NCBI GenBank assembly: GCA_951801155.1
Contig: CATOLK010000087.1
Coordinates: 1-5,014 of the forward strand
Length of the DNA: 5,014 bases
Source of the DNA: an uncultured Rickettsiales bacterium
GTDB taxonomy: Bacteria; Pseudomonadota; Alphaproteobacteria; Rickettsiales; UBA1997
Direction of reading: 5' to 3'
Numbering within the stretch: position 1 is the stretch's first letter; the number at the start of each line of letters is the position of its first letter. Positions 1-5,014 of the stretch are shown piece after piece. Both the position numbers and the translations under genes were made by a program. The notes under the pieces were generated by a model, which did not search any database, was not told the DNA's origin, and worked only from the letters and a program-made list of their open reading frames with translations.

Positions 1-76
1 AATATTCGTTATAATCTTGATTTATTAATTTTAATCCACTAATATTTACATCATAATACACATTGTGTATTTGCAT
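1..76 (-). CDS. 5' part of an unidentified gene, cut by the left window edge
   Basis: Read on the minus strand, an ATG at 76-74 opens a frame of 25 codons with no stop before the window ends. The peptide starts MQIHNVYYDVNISG and ends QDYNEY. The start is chosen because a complete Shine-Dalgarno match (AAAGGAGGT, complement of 86-94) lies about 10 nt upstream. Too little protein is visible to name a family, and no function is proposed. It diverges from the nuoF-like gene across about 600 bp of gene-free DNA. Its strong ribosome binding site contrasts with the other genes here, which have none that is clear. The frame is short enough to be chance; the Shine-Dalgarno match is the main support. 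Confidence 0.55.
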   Translation of the reverse strand, partial: MQIHNVYYDVNISGLKLINQDYNEY

Positions 77-79
77 ATA

Positions 80-144
80 AAAATAACCTCCTTTAAATTT
101 ATTGTTATTAAATTTCTTTTATAAATTATAAAAGAGGTTATTTT
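80..144 (-). promoter_or_regulatory. Structured mRNA leader that can pair with the Shine-Dalgarno site
   Basis: AAAATAACCTC at 80-90 is the exact inverted repeat of GAGGTTATTTT at 134-144, giving an 11-bp stem. In the minus-strand transcript this stem covers GAGG of the ribosome binding site. Between the arms lie two smaller perfect inverted repeats: 95-101 with 109-115 (7 bp, 7-nt loop) and 116-124 with 126-134 (9 bp, one central base). Together they can form a three-way-junction shape with the start codon just outside. An alternative fold extends the outer stem by 4 bp (92-95 with 129-132) past a C/A mismatch. This could be a translation-control element, but A/T-rich DNA forms weak hairpins easily. 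It matters only if transcription starts to the right of 144; a TATAAT on the minus strand at 130-125 could instead start a transcript too short to fold this way. Confidence 0.4.
86..94 (-). promoter_or_regulatory. Strong Shine-Dalgarno site of the left-edge gene
   Basis: The minus strand reads AAAGGAGGT, which includes the full GGAGG core (CCTCC at 87-91 on the plus strand). The core is 10 nt from the ATG at 76. It decides the start of the partial gene and is the only strong site of this kind in front of any gene in the window. Confidence 0.7.
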
Positions 145-146
145 AT

Positions 147-192
147 TTTTAAATATTTAAATATTAAATATTTAATATTTAAATATTTAAAA
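147..192. repeat. Perfect 46-bp palindrome made only of A and T
   Basis: Every base from 147 to 169 pairs with its mirror partner from 192 to 170, with no spacer and no mismatch; symmetry ends at 146/193. TTAA occurs six times inside, with starts 7 or 8 bp apart (149, 157, 164, 172, 179, 187). It lies directly upstream of the minus-strand leader, so it could be an operator, an extruding cruciform, a bidirectional transcription stop or a protein-bound curved site. Nothing in the sequence decides among these. Confidence 0.85.
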
Positions 193-241
193 GTTAAAAA
201 ATATTCAAAAAAATATTTTAAAAGAAATACCTAAAAAATAA

Positions 242-330
242 TATTTTTAAAATAATAGTATTTTTAAAATAAAAACATATTTAAAGAATAATTCTTTTTT
301 AAAAAATATTTAAAATATTTTTAAAAATAA
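242..330. repeat. Three direct copies of an A/T motif
   Basis: TATTTTTAAAATAA occurs at 242-255 and 259-272, 17 bp apart. A variant with one extra A lies at 316-330. The copies sit in a tract with very few G or C bases. This may be only low-complexity drift beside the palindrome; no function is claimed. Confidence 0.5.
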
Positions 331-677
331 ATTTGTCTCAAATGTGTTTGGACCTGTACATACTTTTTCATGATATTATTATAGAACTTTTGAAATTAAT
401 GAATTAATACGATCATTTTTTATTAAACCTATTATATAAAAATCACATATTTGTTAATACCATTAATATAATTGAAAAAATTACAAAAAATATAGTTTTT
501 CATAAGATTTTAAATCTTATTTCAAAATATTAAAAATTCTTGTTTTTTGTGATATTTGTTTTTTATGGAAAATATTTTACGCAGTAGGTTTATTAAAGAA
601 ACATTAATATATAGATTTTTAAAAAAATAGTTTTAATATAAAAACCAATTATTTTAATTTTAAACAAAAACAAAATT

Positions 678-1712
678 ATGGACAAAGAACTAATCATCGA
701 AAAAATAAGAAACGCTGGACTTTTAGGCAAAGGTGGAGCAGCATTCCCAACAGCAGATAAATGGAAAGGTGTAAGCGAAGCAGAAGGAGATTTAAAATAT
801 ATAATTTGCAATTCTTCAGAAGGTGAATTAGGTGTATTCAAAGACTTATACATTTGGCGAAATCATATGGATAAAGTTTTTAAAGGTATTGATTATGCTA
901 TTAAATTTTTAGATTGTAATGTTGAAATTTATATTCATATAAATCAAGATTATCTTAATGAATTACAACCAAAATTATTTTATTATATAAATGATTATAA
1001 ATGGTCTGGTGTAAAATTTCATATTTCTATTGAAAATCCTTGTTATATTGGTGGTGAAGCTAGTGCTTTGATGAATATTATTGAAACAGGAGTAGCACAA
1101 CCAAAACCAAGAATTCATAGAACTGTAGTAAAAGGACTGTTTGAAAAACCTACTATGATGAATAATGTTGAGACTTTTTATGATATTTGTAGAATTTTAG
1201 ATGAAGATTATGATAATTGTAGATTTTCTGGAATTTTTGGTGATGGAATTGAAAAAAAATTTGTAGTAAGACATAAAATTGAAGAAAATATTTATGATAT
1301 TTTAAAAAATAATGGAATTGAGTTGGATGAAAATTATTTTGTGCAAATAGGTGGTAGTGCTAGTGGTCCAGTTTACAATATAAATCAATTAAAAGATATT
1401 ATTATGACTGGTGCTGGTTCAATTGAAATTTTTGATAAAAGAAAGAGAAATTTTCTTGATTTTATACAGAGATTAGGGGTATTTTATGCTAAAGAATCTT
1501 GTGGTAAATGTAAAGGTAAGGAATTTTCTACAAATTTGAATGAATTAATTAAAACCTTTAAAACAGAAACAGAAGCTATTGAAAATATAGATAATATGTT
1601 ATCATTTATTAATGATATGAATAAAAAAACTTTTTGTAAATTGTGTAAAAGCTTAAAAACTCCTTTTATTACATATTGCAAAAATATATTAAATATAACT
1701 AATATAGAATAA
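678..1712 (+). CDS. Short NuoF-like (complex I 51-kDa / SLBB) flavoprotein
   Basis: The protein has 344 residues and belongs to the family of complex I NuoF and related NADH-binding subunits of hydrogenases and dehydrogenases. These bind FMN, NADH and one [4Fe-4S] cluster and oxidise NADH in the cytoplasm. Visible motifs are GKGGAAFPTADKW (17-29, normally GRGGAGFPTGLKW), CNSSEGELGVFKD (44-56, normally CNADEGEPGTFKD), YIGGEASAL (123-131, normally YICGEETAL) and NNVET (162-166). A probable SLBB fold spans about 184-233. The C-terminal Fe-S site starts at SCGKC (274-278). The usual CxxCxxC triplet has only its first two cysteines (C275, C278); residue 281 is Lys. The later site reads FCKLC (319-323). 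Canonical NuoF has about 420-450 residues; this one begins just before the glycine-rich loop, so the usual N-terminal extension is missing. No NuoE or NuoG partner is in the window. ATG 678 is the first start in the frame that covers the motif. Family membership is firm; activity and partners are not. Confidence 0.85.
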   Translation: MDKELIIEKIRNAGLLGKGGAAFPTADKWKGVSEAEGDLKYIICNSSEGELGVFKDLYIWRNHMDKVFKGIDYAIKFLDCNVEIYIHINQDYLNELQPKLFYYINDYKWSGVKFHISIENPCYIGGEASALMNIIETGVAQPKPRIHRTVVKGLFEKPTMMNNVETFYDICRILDEDYDNCRFSGIFGDGIEKKFVVRHKIEENIYDILKNNGIELDENYFVQIGGSASGPVYNINQLKDIIMTGAGSIEIFDKRKRNFLDFIQRLGVFYAKESCGKCKGKEFSTNLNELIKTFKTETEAIENIDNMLSFINDMNKKTFCKLCKSLKTPFITYCKNILNITNIE

Positions 1713-1729
1713 TAAAATAGGTAAAAAAA

Positions 1730-1939
1730 ATGAAGGAAAATAATGATATTATAAAGATGGAAAGTAGTTCTTTTATTATTGAAAATAATTTTGAAGAAGT
1801 CCCATATTTAAATAATAATAGTGATGATATACAAGATATAATAAAAGAAATTGAAAAAAACACAGAAGATATACAAAATGATTTTATCACTGAAGATAAT
1901 GAAAATATTATAAACATAAGTTTTGATAGAAAAAAATGA
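1730..1939 (+). CDS. Small acidic protein of unknown function
   Basis: I do not recognise this 69-residue protein. It has 18 Asp/Glu against 7 Lys/Arg, is rich in Asn and Ile, and has no cysteine, signal peptide or membrane segment. Residues 31-52 could form a charged helix (DDIQDIIKEIEKNTEDIQ lies inside); the C-terminus is basic (DRKK). Support for it being real comes from placement: it starts 17 bp after the nuoF-like stop, an AGG lies 8 nt before its ATG (1719-1721), and its TGA overlaps the ATG of the methyltransferase gene as ATGA (1936-1939). This arrangement suggests one transcript with translational coupling. An Asn/Asp/Glu-rich sequence is also what non-coding A/T-rich DNA would give, so a chance frame is not excluded. 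Confidence 0.6.
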   Translation: MKENNDIIKMESSSFIIENNFEEVPYLNNNSDDIQDIIKEIEKNTEDIQNDFITEDNENIINISFDRKK

Positions 1940-3198
1940 TATTTGAAAATATAGAAATAATTGATTTATCAAATGATTATAAAGGTATAGCTTTTATAAA
2001 TAATAAGAAGTGTTTTATAAGTAATGCTATAGTTGGTGATATTGTAAATTTGGAGATAACTGAGGAAAAATCAAAATATTTAGTAGGAAAAGTATTAGAA
2101 TATATAAAAAAATCAGATTTTAGAAATAGTGAAGTAAAATGTAAATATTTTGGAAAATGCGGTGGTTGTGCTTTACAATATTTAAAAGAAGAATATTATT
2201 ATAAAATAAAAAAGCAAAATTTACTAAATTATATAAAAAATTCTGGTTATAGTTATGATATAAATAATCTTGAAATTTTTAAAGTTGGATTTGGAAAAAG
2301 AAGGAGAATAAATTTAAAATATAGTAATGGAATTTACGGTTTTTTTGAGAAAAATTCTAAAAATATAATAGAATTTGATAATTGTTTAAATATTGTAGTA
2401 GAACTTAATGAAGCTATAAAAATGTTTAAAGATTTTAAATTTAAAAATCTTGATTCTTTGGATATTTTTTATACCGGTATTGTTGTAAGTATAAATATGA
2501 TTTTTTCTGATGAACCAGAAATTAATGATTTTAAACAATTAGATGTTTTTAAAGGCAAAAATTGTATAATTTCTTATACCTGCACTGAAAAGCAAAATTA
2601 TATTCCAATTATAGGAACAGCAGAAGATATAAAATTAAAGCTGGATAATTTGCAAATAATAGTTCCTCAAAATTGTTTTTTGCAAGCTACAGAAGAAAGC
2701 CAAGATTTTATGATTAATATAATTAAAAAAGCAATTGAAGAAAATTCATCAAAAAAATCAAAAATTGCTGATTTGTATTGTGGAATTGGGACTTATTCTT
2801 TTCCTCTGGCAAAAAATGGTTGCAAAATATTTAGTTATGAAGGTGATAAAAATATGATAAATAATATAAAGAAAAATATAGTTGCAAATAATATAAAGAA
2901 TATTTTTCCTTATCAAAAAGATTTATTTAATCAACCTTTATCTGTAAGAGAATTGAATGAATTTGATATTATTATAATAAATCCACCAAGAAATGGAGCA
3001 GAAAATCAATGTAAAAATATTGTAAAAAGTAATGTTAAAAAAGTTGTTTATATTTCTTGTAGTCCACAAAGTTTGGCTAGAGATTTGAAATTGTTTAAGA
3101 ATAATGGATTTGAAATTAAAAAAATTGTTATGGTTGATCAATTTTATTTATCGGAACATGTAGAAAGTATTGTGATTTTGGAGAAAATTGTTAATTAA
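1936..3198 (+). CDS. rlmD: 23S rRNA uracil-C5 methyltransferase, RlmD/RumA type
   Basis: This 420-residue enzyme would transfer a methyl group from S-adenosylmethionine to C5 of a uracil in 23S rRNA (U1939 for RlmD of E. coli). An N-terminal TRAM-like RNA-binding domain covers about 1-58. The Fe-S motif is C69-x5-C75-x2-C78 with C150 as the fourth ligand, which separates it from TrmA, which has no cluster. The SAM-binding loop is DLYCGIGT (279-286), followed by NPPR (349-352). The catalytic nucleophile is C375 in VYISCSP, and E410 in HVES is the likely general base. The tail VDQF-x4-HVE resembles alphaproteobacterial members. All key residues are present and the length is normal. The start overlaps the upstream stop (ATGA), with no separate ribosome binding site, so translation is probably coupled. 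RlmC (U747) or a dual-specific enzyme cannot be excluded from the sequence. Confidence 0.9.
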   Translation: MIFENIEIIDLSNDYKGIAFINNKKCFISNAIVGDIVNLEITEEKSKYLVGKVLEYIKKSDFRNSEVKCKYFGKCGGCALQYLKEEYYYKIKKQNLLNYIKNSGYSYDINNLEIFKVGFGKRRRINLKYSNGIYGFFEKNSKNIIEFDNCLNIVVELNEAIKMFKDFKFKNLDSLDIFYTGIVVSINMIFSDEPEINDFKQLDVFKGKNCIISYTCTEKQNYIPIIGTAEDIKLKLDNLQIIVPQNCFLQATEESQDFMINIIKKAIEENSSKKSKIADLYCGIGTYSFPLAKNGCKIFSYEGDKNMINNIKKNIVANNIKNIFPYQKDLFNQPLSVRELNEFDIIIINPPRNGAENQCKNIVKSNVKKVVYISCSPQSLARDLKLFKNNGFEIKKIVMVDQFYLSEHVESIVILEKIVN

Positions 3199-3220
3199 TA
3201 TTTTTTTATATTTGTATATT

Positions 3221-3473
3221 GGTGCTACCCACTTATATATCAAATTATTAAATAATTAAAATATTTTTTTATTTAATATTTTTATTATTTATGTTTATTT
3301 TGTTGATTTTCCTTTATTTATGTAATTCCAAATTAGATTTTCTTGTAAGGTAAACTTACAAGAAATTCTAATCTAAAATGACGAAATAACGGACAATTAA
3401 AGAATAAACAATCATAAAAATAAATAATTTTAAAATATAAATAATACTATTTAGTGTGTAATTTGGCAGTACC
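3221..3473. mobile_element. MITE-like fold-back element between rlmD and fabG
   Basis: The ends are imperfect inverted repeats: GGTGCTACCCA at 3221-3231, and GGTACTGCCAA on the complement of 3463-3473 (8 of 11 identical). The same 6 bp, TATATT, flank both sides (3215-3220 and 3474-3479), as a target-site duplication would. The two arms (about 129 and 119 nt) stay recognisably complementary inward, with small gaps; for example GTTTATT at 3293-3299 faces AATAAAC at 3403-3409, and the arms meet at the 5-nt loop 3350-3354. No transposase gene is present, so it would be a non-autonomous element. The A/T richness makes the 6-bp flanks weak evidence by themselves; the end-to-end symmetry is stronger. 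It could also act as a transcription stop after rlmD. Confidence 0.6.
3322..3382. repeat. Palindromic repeat, copy 1 (core of the fold-back element)
   Basis: Two 28-nt arms, 3322-3349 and 3355-3382, match at 23 of 28 positions around a 5-nt loop. The outer bases are GTAATTCC and AAAATGAC, degenerate forms of GTCATTCC/GGAATGAC. The left arm is identical to copy 2 (4684-4711) at 26 of 28 positions, including ATTAGATTTTCTTGTAAG. The preceding CCTTTATTTATGT (3311-3323) recurs before the right-edge copy. Confidence 0.85.
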
Positions 3474-3491
3474 TATATTTTATATAATATA

Positions 3492-3525
3492 TTGACTTTA
3501 ACAATTTTTACTATTTAATTATACT
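3492..3525 (+). promoter_or_regulatory. Possible overlapping promoters for fabG-fdx
   Basis: Two sigma70-like pairs overlap. TTGACT (3492-3497) and TTTAAT (3514-3519) are 16 bp apart, and TTAACA (3498-3503) and TATACT (3520-3525) are also 16 bp apart. Each hexamer matches the consensus at 5 of 6 positions. Either would give a short leader of roughly 15-20 nt before ATG 3547. The site begins 18 bp after the end of the fold-back element. In DNA this A/T-rich, TATAAT-like hexamers are common, so the TTGACT is the main support. Confidence 0.45.
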
Positions 3526-3546
3526 AAATAAATTAAAATAACAAAT

Positions 3547-4284
3547 ATGTTGAATTTTGAAGGACAAAAAGTTCTAATTACAGGTGCAACTGGCGGAATA
3601 GGGCAGGCTACAGCAGAGTTATTTTCTAAACAAGGGGCAACTGTTGGTTTATGCGGAAGAAATGAAGAAAAATTAAATAAATTAAAAGATGATTTAAAAA
3701 CAGAAGTTCATACATTTAAATGTGACTTAAATAATTTAAATGAAGTAGAAGAATTATTTGTAAAAGCTGATACTGAGATGAATGGAATCGATATTTTAAT
3801 TTGCAATGCCGGAATTACAAAAGATATGTTGTCTATAAGAATGACAACCGAAAACTTTGAAGAAGTTATAGATGTAAATTTAAAAGCTACATTTATTCTT
3901 AATAGAGAAGCAATCAAAAAAATGATAAAAAGAAAATATGGACGAATTATTAATATAAGTTCTATTGTAGGTGTTATGGGAAATGCTGGACAAGCAAATT
4001 ATGTAGCATCAAAAGCTGGTATTATTGGAATGTCTAAAAGTTTAGCTATGGAAGTTGCTTCAAGAGGTGTAACTGTTAATTGTGTAGCACCTGGTTTTAT
4101 AGAAACACCTATGACAGCGGTTTTAACAGATGAACAAAAAAGTAAAATGTTGGCAAATATTCCAGAGGGTCATATGGGGCAACCAGAAGATATTGCAAAT
4201 TCTATAGTATTTTTGGCAAGTAAAGAAGCTAGTTATATAACCGGTCAAACTTTACATGTTAATGGTGGAATGTTAATGATTTAA
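3547..4284 (+). CDS. fabG: 3-oxoacyl-[acyl-carrier-protein] reductase FabG
   Basis: This 245-residue short-chain dehydrogenase reduces 3-oxoacyl-ACP to 3-hydroxyacyl-ACP with NADPH, the first reductive step of the fatty acid elongation cycle, in the cytoplasm. The Rossmann nucleotide loop is TGATGGIG (12-19), with CNAGIT at 86-91. The catalytic set is N111, S139, Y152 and K156, each one residue later than in E. coli FabG. VNCVAPGFIETPMT (177-190) and the C-terminal TGQTLHVNGGMLMI are typical of true FabG rather than of other short-chain dehydrogenases. Length and motifs are complete. ATG 3547 gives the normal N-terminus; there is no Shine-Dalgarno site before it. The next gene follows after 16 bp, so both are probably co-transcribed. 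The usual neighbours acpP, fabD and fabF are absent from the window. Confidence 0.95.
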   Translation: MLNFEGQKVLITGATGGIGQATAELFSKQGATVGLCGRNEEKLNKLKDDLKTEVHTFKCDLNNLNEVEELFVKADTEMNGIDILICNAGITKDMLSIRMTTENFEEVIDVNLKATFILNREAIKKMIKRKYGRIINISSIVGVMGNAGQANYVASKAGIIGMSKSLAMEVASRGVTVNCVAPGFIETPMTAVLTDEQKSKMLANIPEGHMGQPEDIANSIVFLASKEASYITGQTLHVNGGMLMI

Positions 4285-4300
4285 AAATTAAGATTAAGTT

Positions 4301-4600
4301 ATGCAAATTGAATTTTTTGTAGACGGAAAAAAGATAATTACTGATTCCGATGAAAATAAAAGTTTATTAGAAGTCATTTTAGAAAATGATATAGATATTA
4401 AAGCAAATTGTGAAGGAAACGGAGTTTGTGGAAAATGTCAGGTTGTTTTTGATGAAGAACATTATGATAAACTTGAAATTTTAGATGAAGAATTAGATAC
4501 TTTGGAAAAGCAGATAAATTTAACAGCTACCTCAAGATTATCTTGCCAAGTAAGAATTTGTAAGGAATTGGATGGAGCGAATATTAAAATTCTGAAATAG
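4301..4600 (+). CDS. fdx: Adrenodoxin-type [2Fe-2S] ferredoxin
   Basis: This 99-residue electron carrier has the adrenodoxin-type cluster motif C37-x5-C43-x2-C46-x35-C82. The context CEGNGVCGKC (37-46) and TSRLSCQ (77-83) match the ferredoxins that serve Fe-S cluster assembly (Fdx of the isc operon) or cytochrome P450 systems. An extra cysteine, C87, lies just after the last ligand. The acidic stretch about 51-69 corresponds to the partner-binding region of adrenodoxins. The length is normal for the family, with no targeting extension. It follows fabG by 16 bp and is not next to isc genes here. A role in Fe-S assembly is the most likely, given that neighbouring genes encode Fe-S proteins, but this is inference. 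Confidence 0.9.
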   Translation: MQIEFFVDGKKIITDSDENKSLLEVILENDIDIKANCEGNGVCGKCQVVFDEEHYDKLEILDEELDTLEKQINLTATSRLSCQVRICKELDGANIKILK

Positions 4601-4616
4601 ATCTGTTGTATAAACT

Positions 4617-4649
4617 ATATTCAAATATCAATAATATTTGAATATTTTT
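4617..4649 (+). terminator. Probable intrinsic terminator after fdx
   Basis: Perfect 12-bp arms at 4617-4628 and 4634-4645 enclose a 5-nt loop, and T4645-T4649 form a run of five T at the end of the stem. It lies 17 nt after the fdx stop. The stem has only one G-C pair on each side of its A/T pairs, so it is weak by usual rules, but it suits a genome this A/T-rich. Confidence 0.5.
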
Positions 4650-4683
4650 AAATTTATTTATTCTTTAATTTACTTTTATTTGT

Positions 4684-4744
4684 GTCATTCCAGATTAGAT
4701 TTTCTTGTAAGCTTGTCTTACTAGAAAATCTTAATGTGGAATCC
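4684..4744. repeat. Palindromic repeat, copy 2
   Basis: The left arm 4684-4711 begins GTCATTCCAGA and is 26 of 28 identical to the left arm of copy 1. The right arm 4717-4744 ends GGAATCC and is complementary to the left with one gap and few mismatches. The left flank (about 4655-4683, TTTATTCTTTAATT then TTATTT) resembles the complement of the right arm of the 3221-3473 element, so more than the core is shared. It lies downstream of fdx. Confidence 0.8.
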
Positions 4745-4853
4745 AGTAAAATAAATTACTTTAATATAAAAAAGAATATTAATAATTTTTCTATATTTTA
4801 TAATATAAAAGAACTTATAAAATGTTTTTATATTTAATTCTTTTTATATTTAT

Positions 4854-4915
4854 GGATTCCAGATCAACAATTTCTAAATAAACAAGTTTATTAAGAAATT
4901 GTACTCTGGAATGAC
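4854..4915. repeat. Palindromic repeat, copy 3, with a different centre
   Basis: Arms 4854-4882 and 4887-4915 are complementary around a CAAG loop, with ATTCCAGA and ACAATTTCT as the conserved blocks. The right end is CTGGAATGAC, the left is GGATTCCAG. The ends match copies 1 and 2, but the inner stem (ACAATTTCT) is unrelated to their ATTAGATTTTCTTGTAAG. Confidence 0.8.
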
Positions 4916-4950
4916 AAGATGGTTTATATTATTGTTTATTTTTTATTTTA

Positions 4951-5014
4951 CCTTTATTTATGTCATTCCTGTACATATTCACTAATTCGATGACAAAATC
5001 TCCCCATATTCTTT
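4951..5014. repeat. Head of a further repeat copy at the right edge
   Basis: CCTTTATTTATGTCATTCC (4951-4969) repeats the flank and outer end of copy 1 with one change. After this the sequence differs from the other copies, and ATGAC at 4990-4994 gives only a 5-bp pairing with GTCAT at 4962-4966. Either a longer copy is cut by the window end or only a remnant is present. No coding frame is visible between 4601 and 5014. Confidence 0.5.

Larger units (their letters stand above)
145..677. other. Gene-free A/T-rich region between divergent genes
   Basis: I see no credible coding frame, tRNA or rRNA here. The left half (145-330) is nearly pure A/T and holds the palindrome and the triple motif. 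The right half (331-677) is more mixed and contains a perfect hairpin at 502-520 (9-bp arms around T511) with no clear T run after it. The region should hold the promoters of both flanking genes, but I found no convincing -35/-10 pair for the nuoF-like gene, whose 5' flank is simply A-rich with no Shine-Dalgarno site. I found no DnaA-box cluster, so a replication origin is not supported. Confidence 0.6.

Noticed and set aside
147..192. CtrA-type binding sites (TTAA-N7-TTAA) or an origin of replication
   Set aside because: TTAA starts are 7, 8 or 15 bp apart, never the 11 bp needed, and no DnaA-box cluster is seen nearby.
353..362. CCTGTACATA shared with 4968-4977 as a possible repeat copy
   Set aside because: Only ten bases match and the surroundings differ; not enough to call another copy.
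593..853. Minus-strand frame of 86 codons overlapping the start of the nuoF-like gene
   Set aside because: Most of it lies antisense to the conserved glycine-rich and FKD motifs; the peptide is a low-complexity hydrophobic mix with no start signal.
1730..1939. Small subunit of exonuclease VII (XseB), similar in size
   Set aside because: The XseB pattern of regularly spaced Leu and Glu (LE-x-IV-x-LE, then PLEE) is absent; only size and acidity agree.
3199..3214. Terminator directly after rlmD (seven T at 3201-3207)
   Set aside because: No stable hairpin precedes the T run; only the short palindrome TTAATTAA is present.
1484..3917. Short minus-strand frames at 1484-1681, 1699-1917, 2938-3141 and 3708-3917
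   Set aside because: All lie opposite well-supported genes or the coupled small gene and give Phe/Ile/Ser-rich peptides typical of antisense A/T-rich DNA.
3322..4994. CRISPR array suggested by recurring palindromes
   Set aside because: Copies are irregularly spaced, diverge internally and are not separated by uniform spacers; they are dispersed palindromic elements.

Overview
The window is very A+T-rich and comes from a bacterium. The best guess is an alphaproteobacterium with a reduced, Rickettsiales-like genome. This rests on three things: the alphaproteobacterial style of the FabG C-terminus, the C-terminal motif VDQF-x4-HVE of the RNA methyltransferase, and the adrenodoxin-type ferredoxin. 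Intergenic repeats with GTCATTCC/GGAATGAC ends, a form common in such genomes, agree with this. The assignment is inferred from motifs, not from a database search.

Layout. Positions 1-76 hold the start of a minus-strand gene that runs off the left edge. It has the only strong Shine-Dalgarno sequence in the window, and its leader can fold so that this site is paired. Positions 145-677 hold no gene. They contain a perfect 46-bp A/T-only palindrome (147-192), a triplicated A/T motif and a small hairpin. Next is a tight plus-strand cluster: a shortened complex I 51-kDa (NuoF/SLBB)-like flavoprotein (678-1712), an acidic 69-residue protein of unknown function (1730-1939), and a 23S rRNA m5U methyltransferase of the RlmD/RumA type (1936-3198) that overlaps the preceding stop codon.

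The gap 3199-3546 is almost filled by a 253-bp fold-back element (3221-3473) with imperfect terminal inverted repeats and flanking TATATT copies, followed by a promoter-like region. Then comes a second unit: fabG (3547-4284) and a [2Fe-2S] ferredoxin (4301-4600), ending in an A/T-rich hairpin with a T run. The right end (4651-5014) is gene-free and carries two more palindromes of the same repeat family and the head of another copy.

The genes are housekeeping or redox functions and do not form one pathway: NADH-linked flavoprotein, rRNA modification, fatty acid synthesis, and electron transfer for Fe-S assembly. Three of the recognised proteins are, or would normally be, Fe-S proteins. No defence or secretion system is visible. 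The less ordinary features are the fold-back element, the leader structure with the adjacent palindrome, and the NuoF-like protein, which lacks one cysteine of its Fe-S site.
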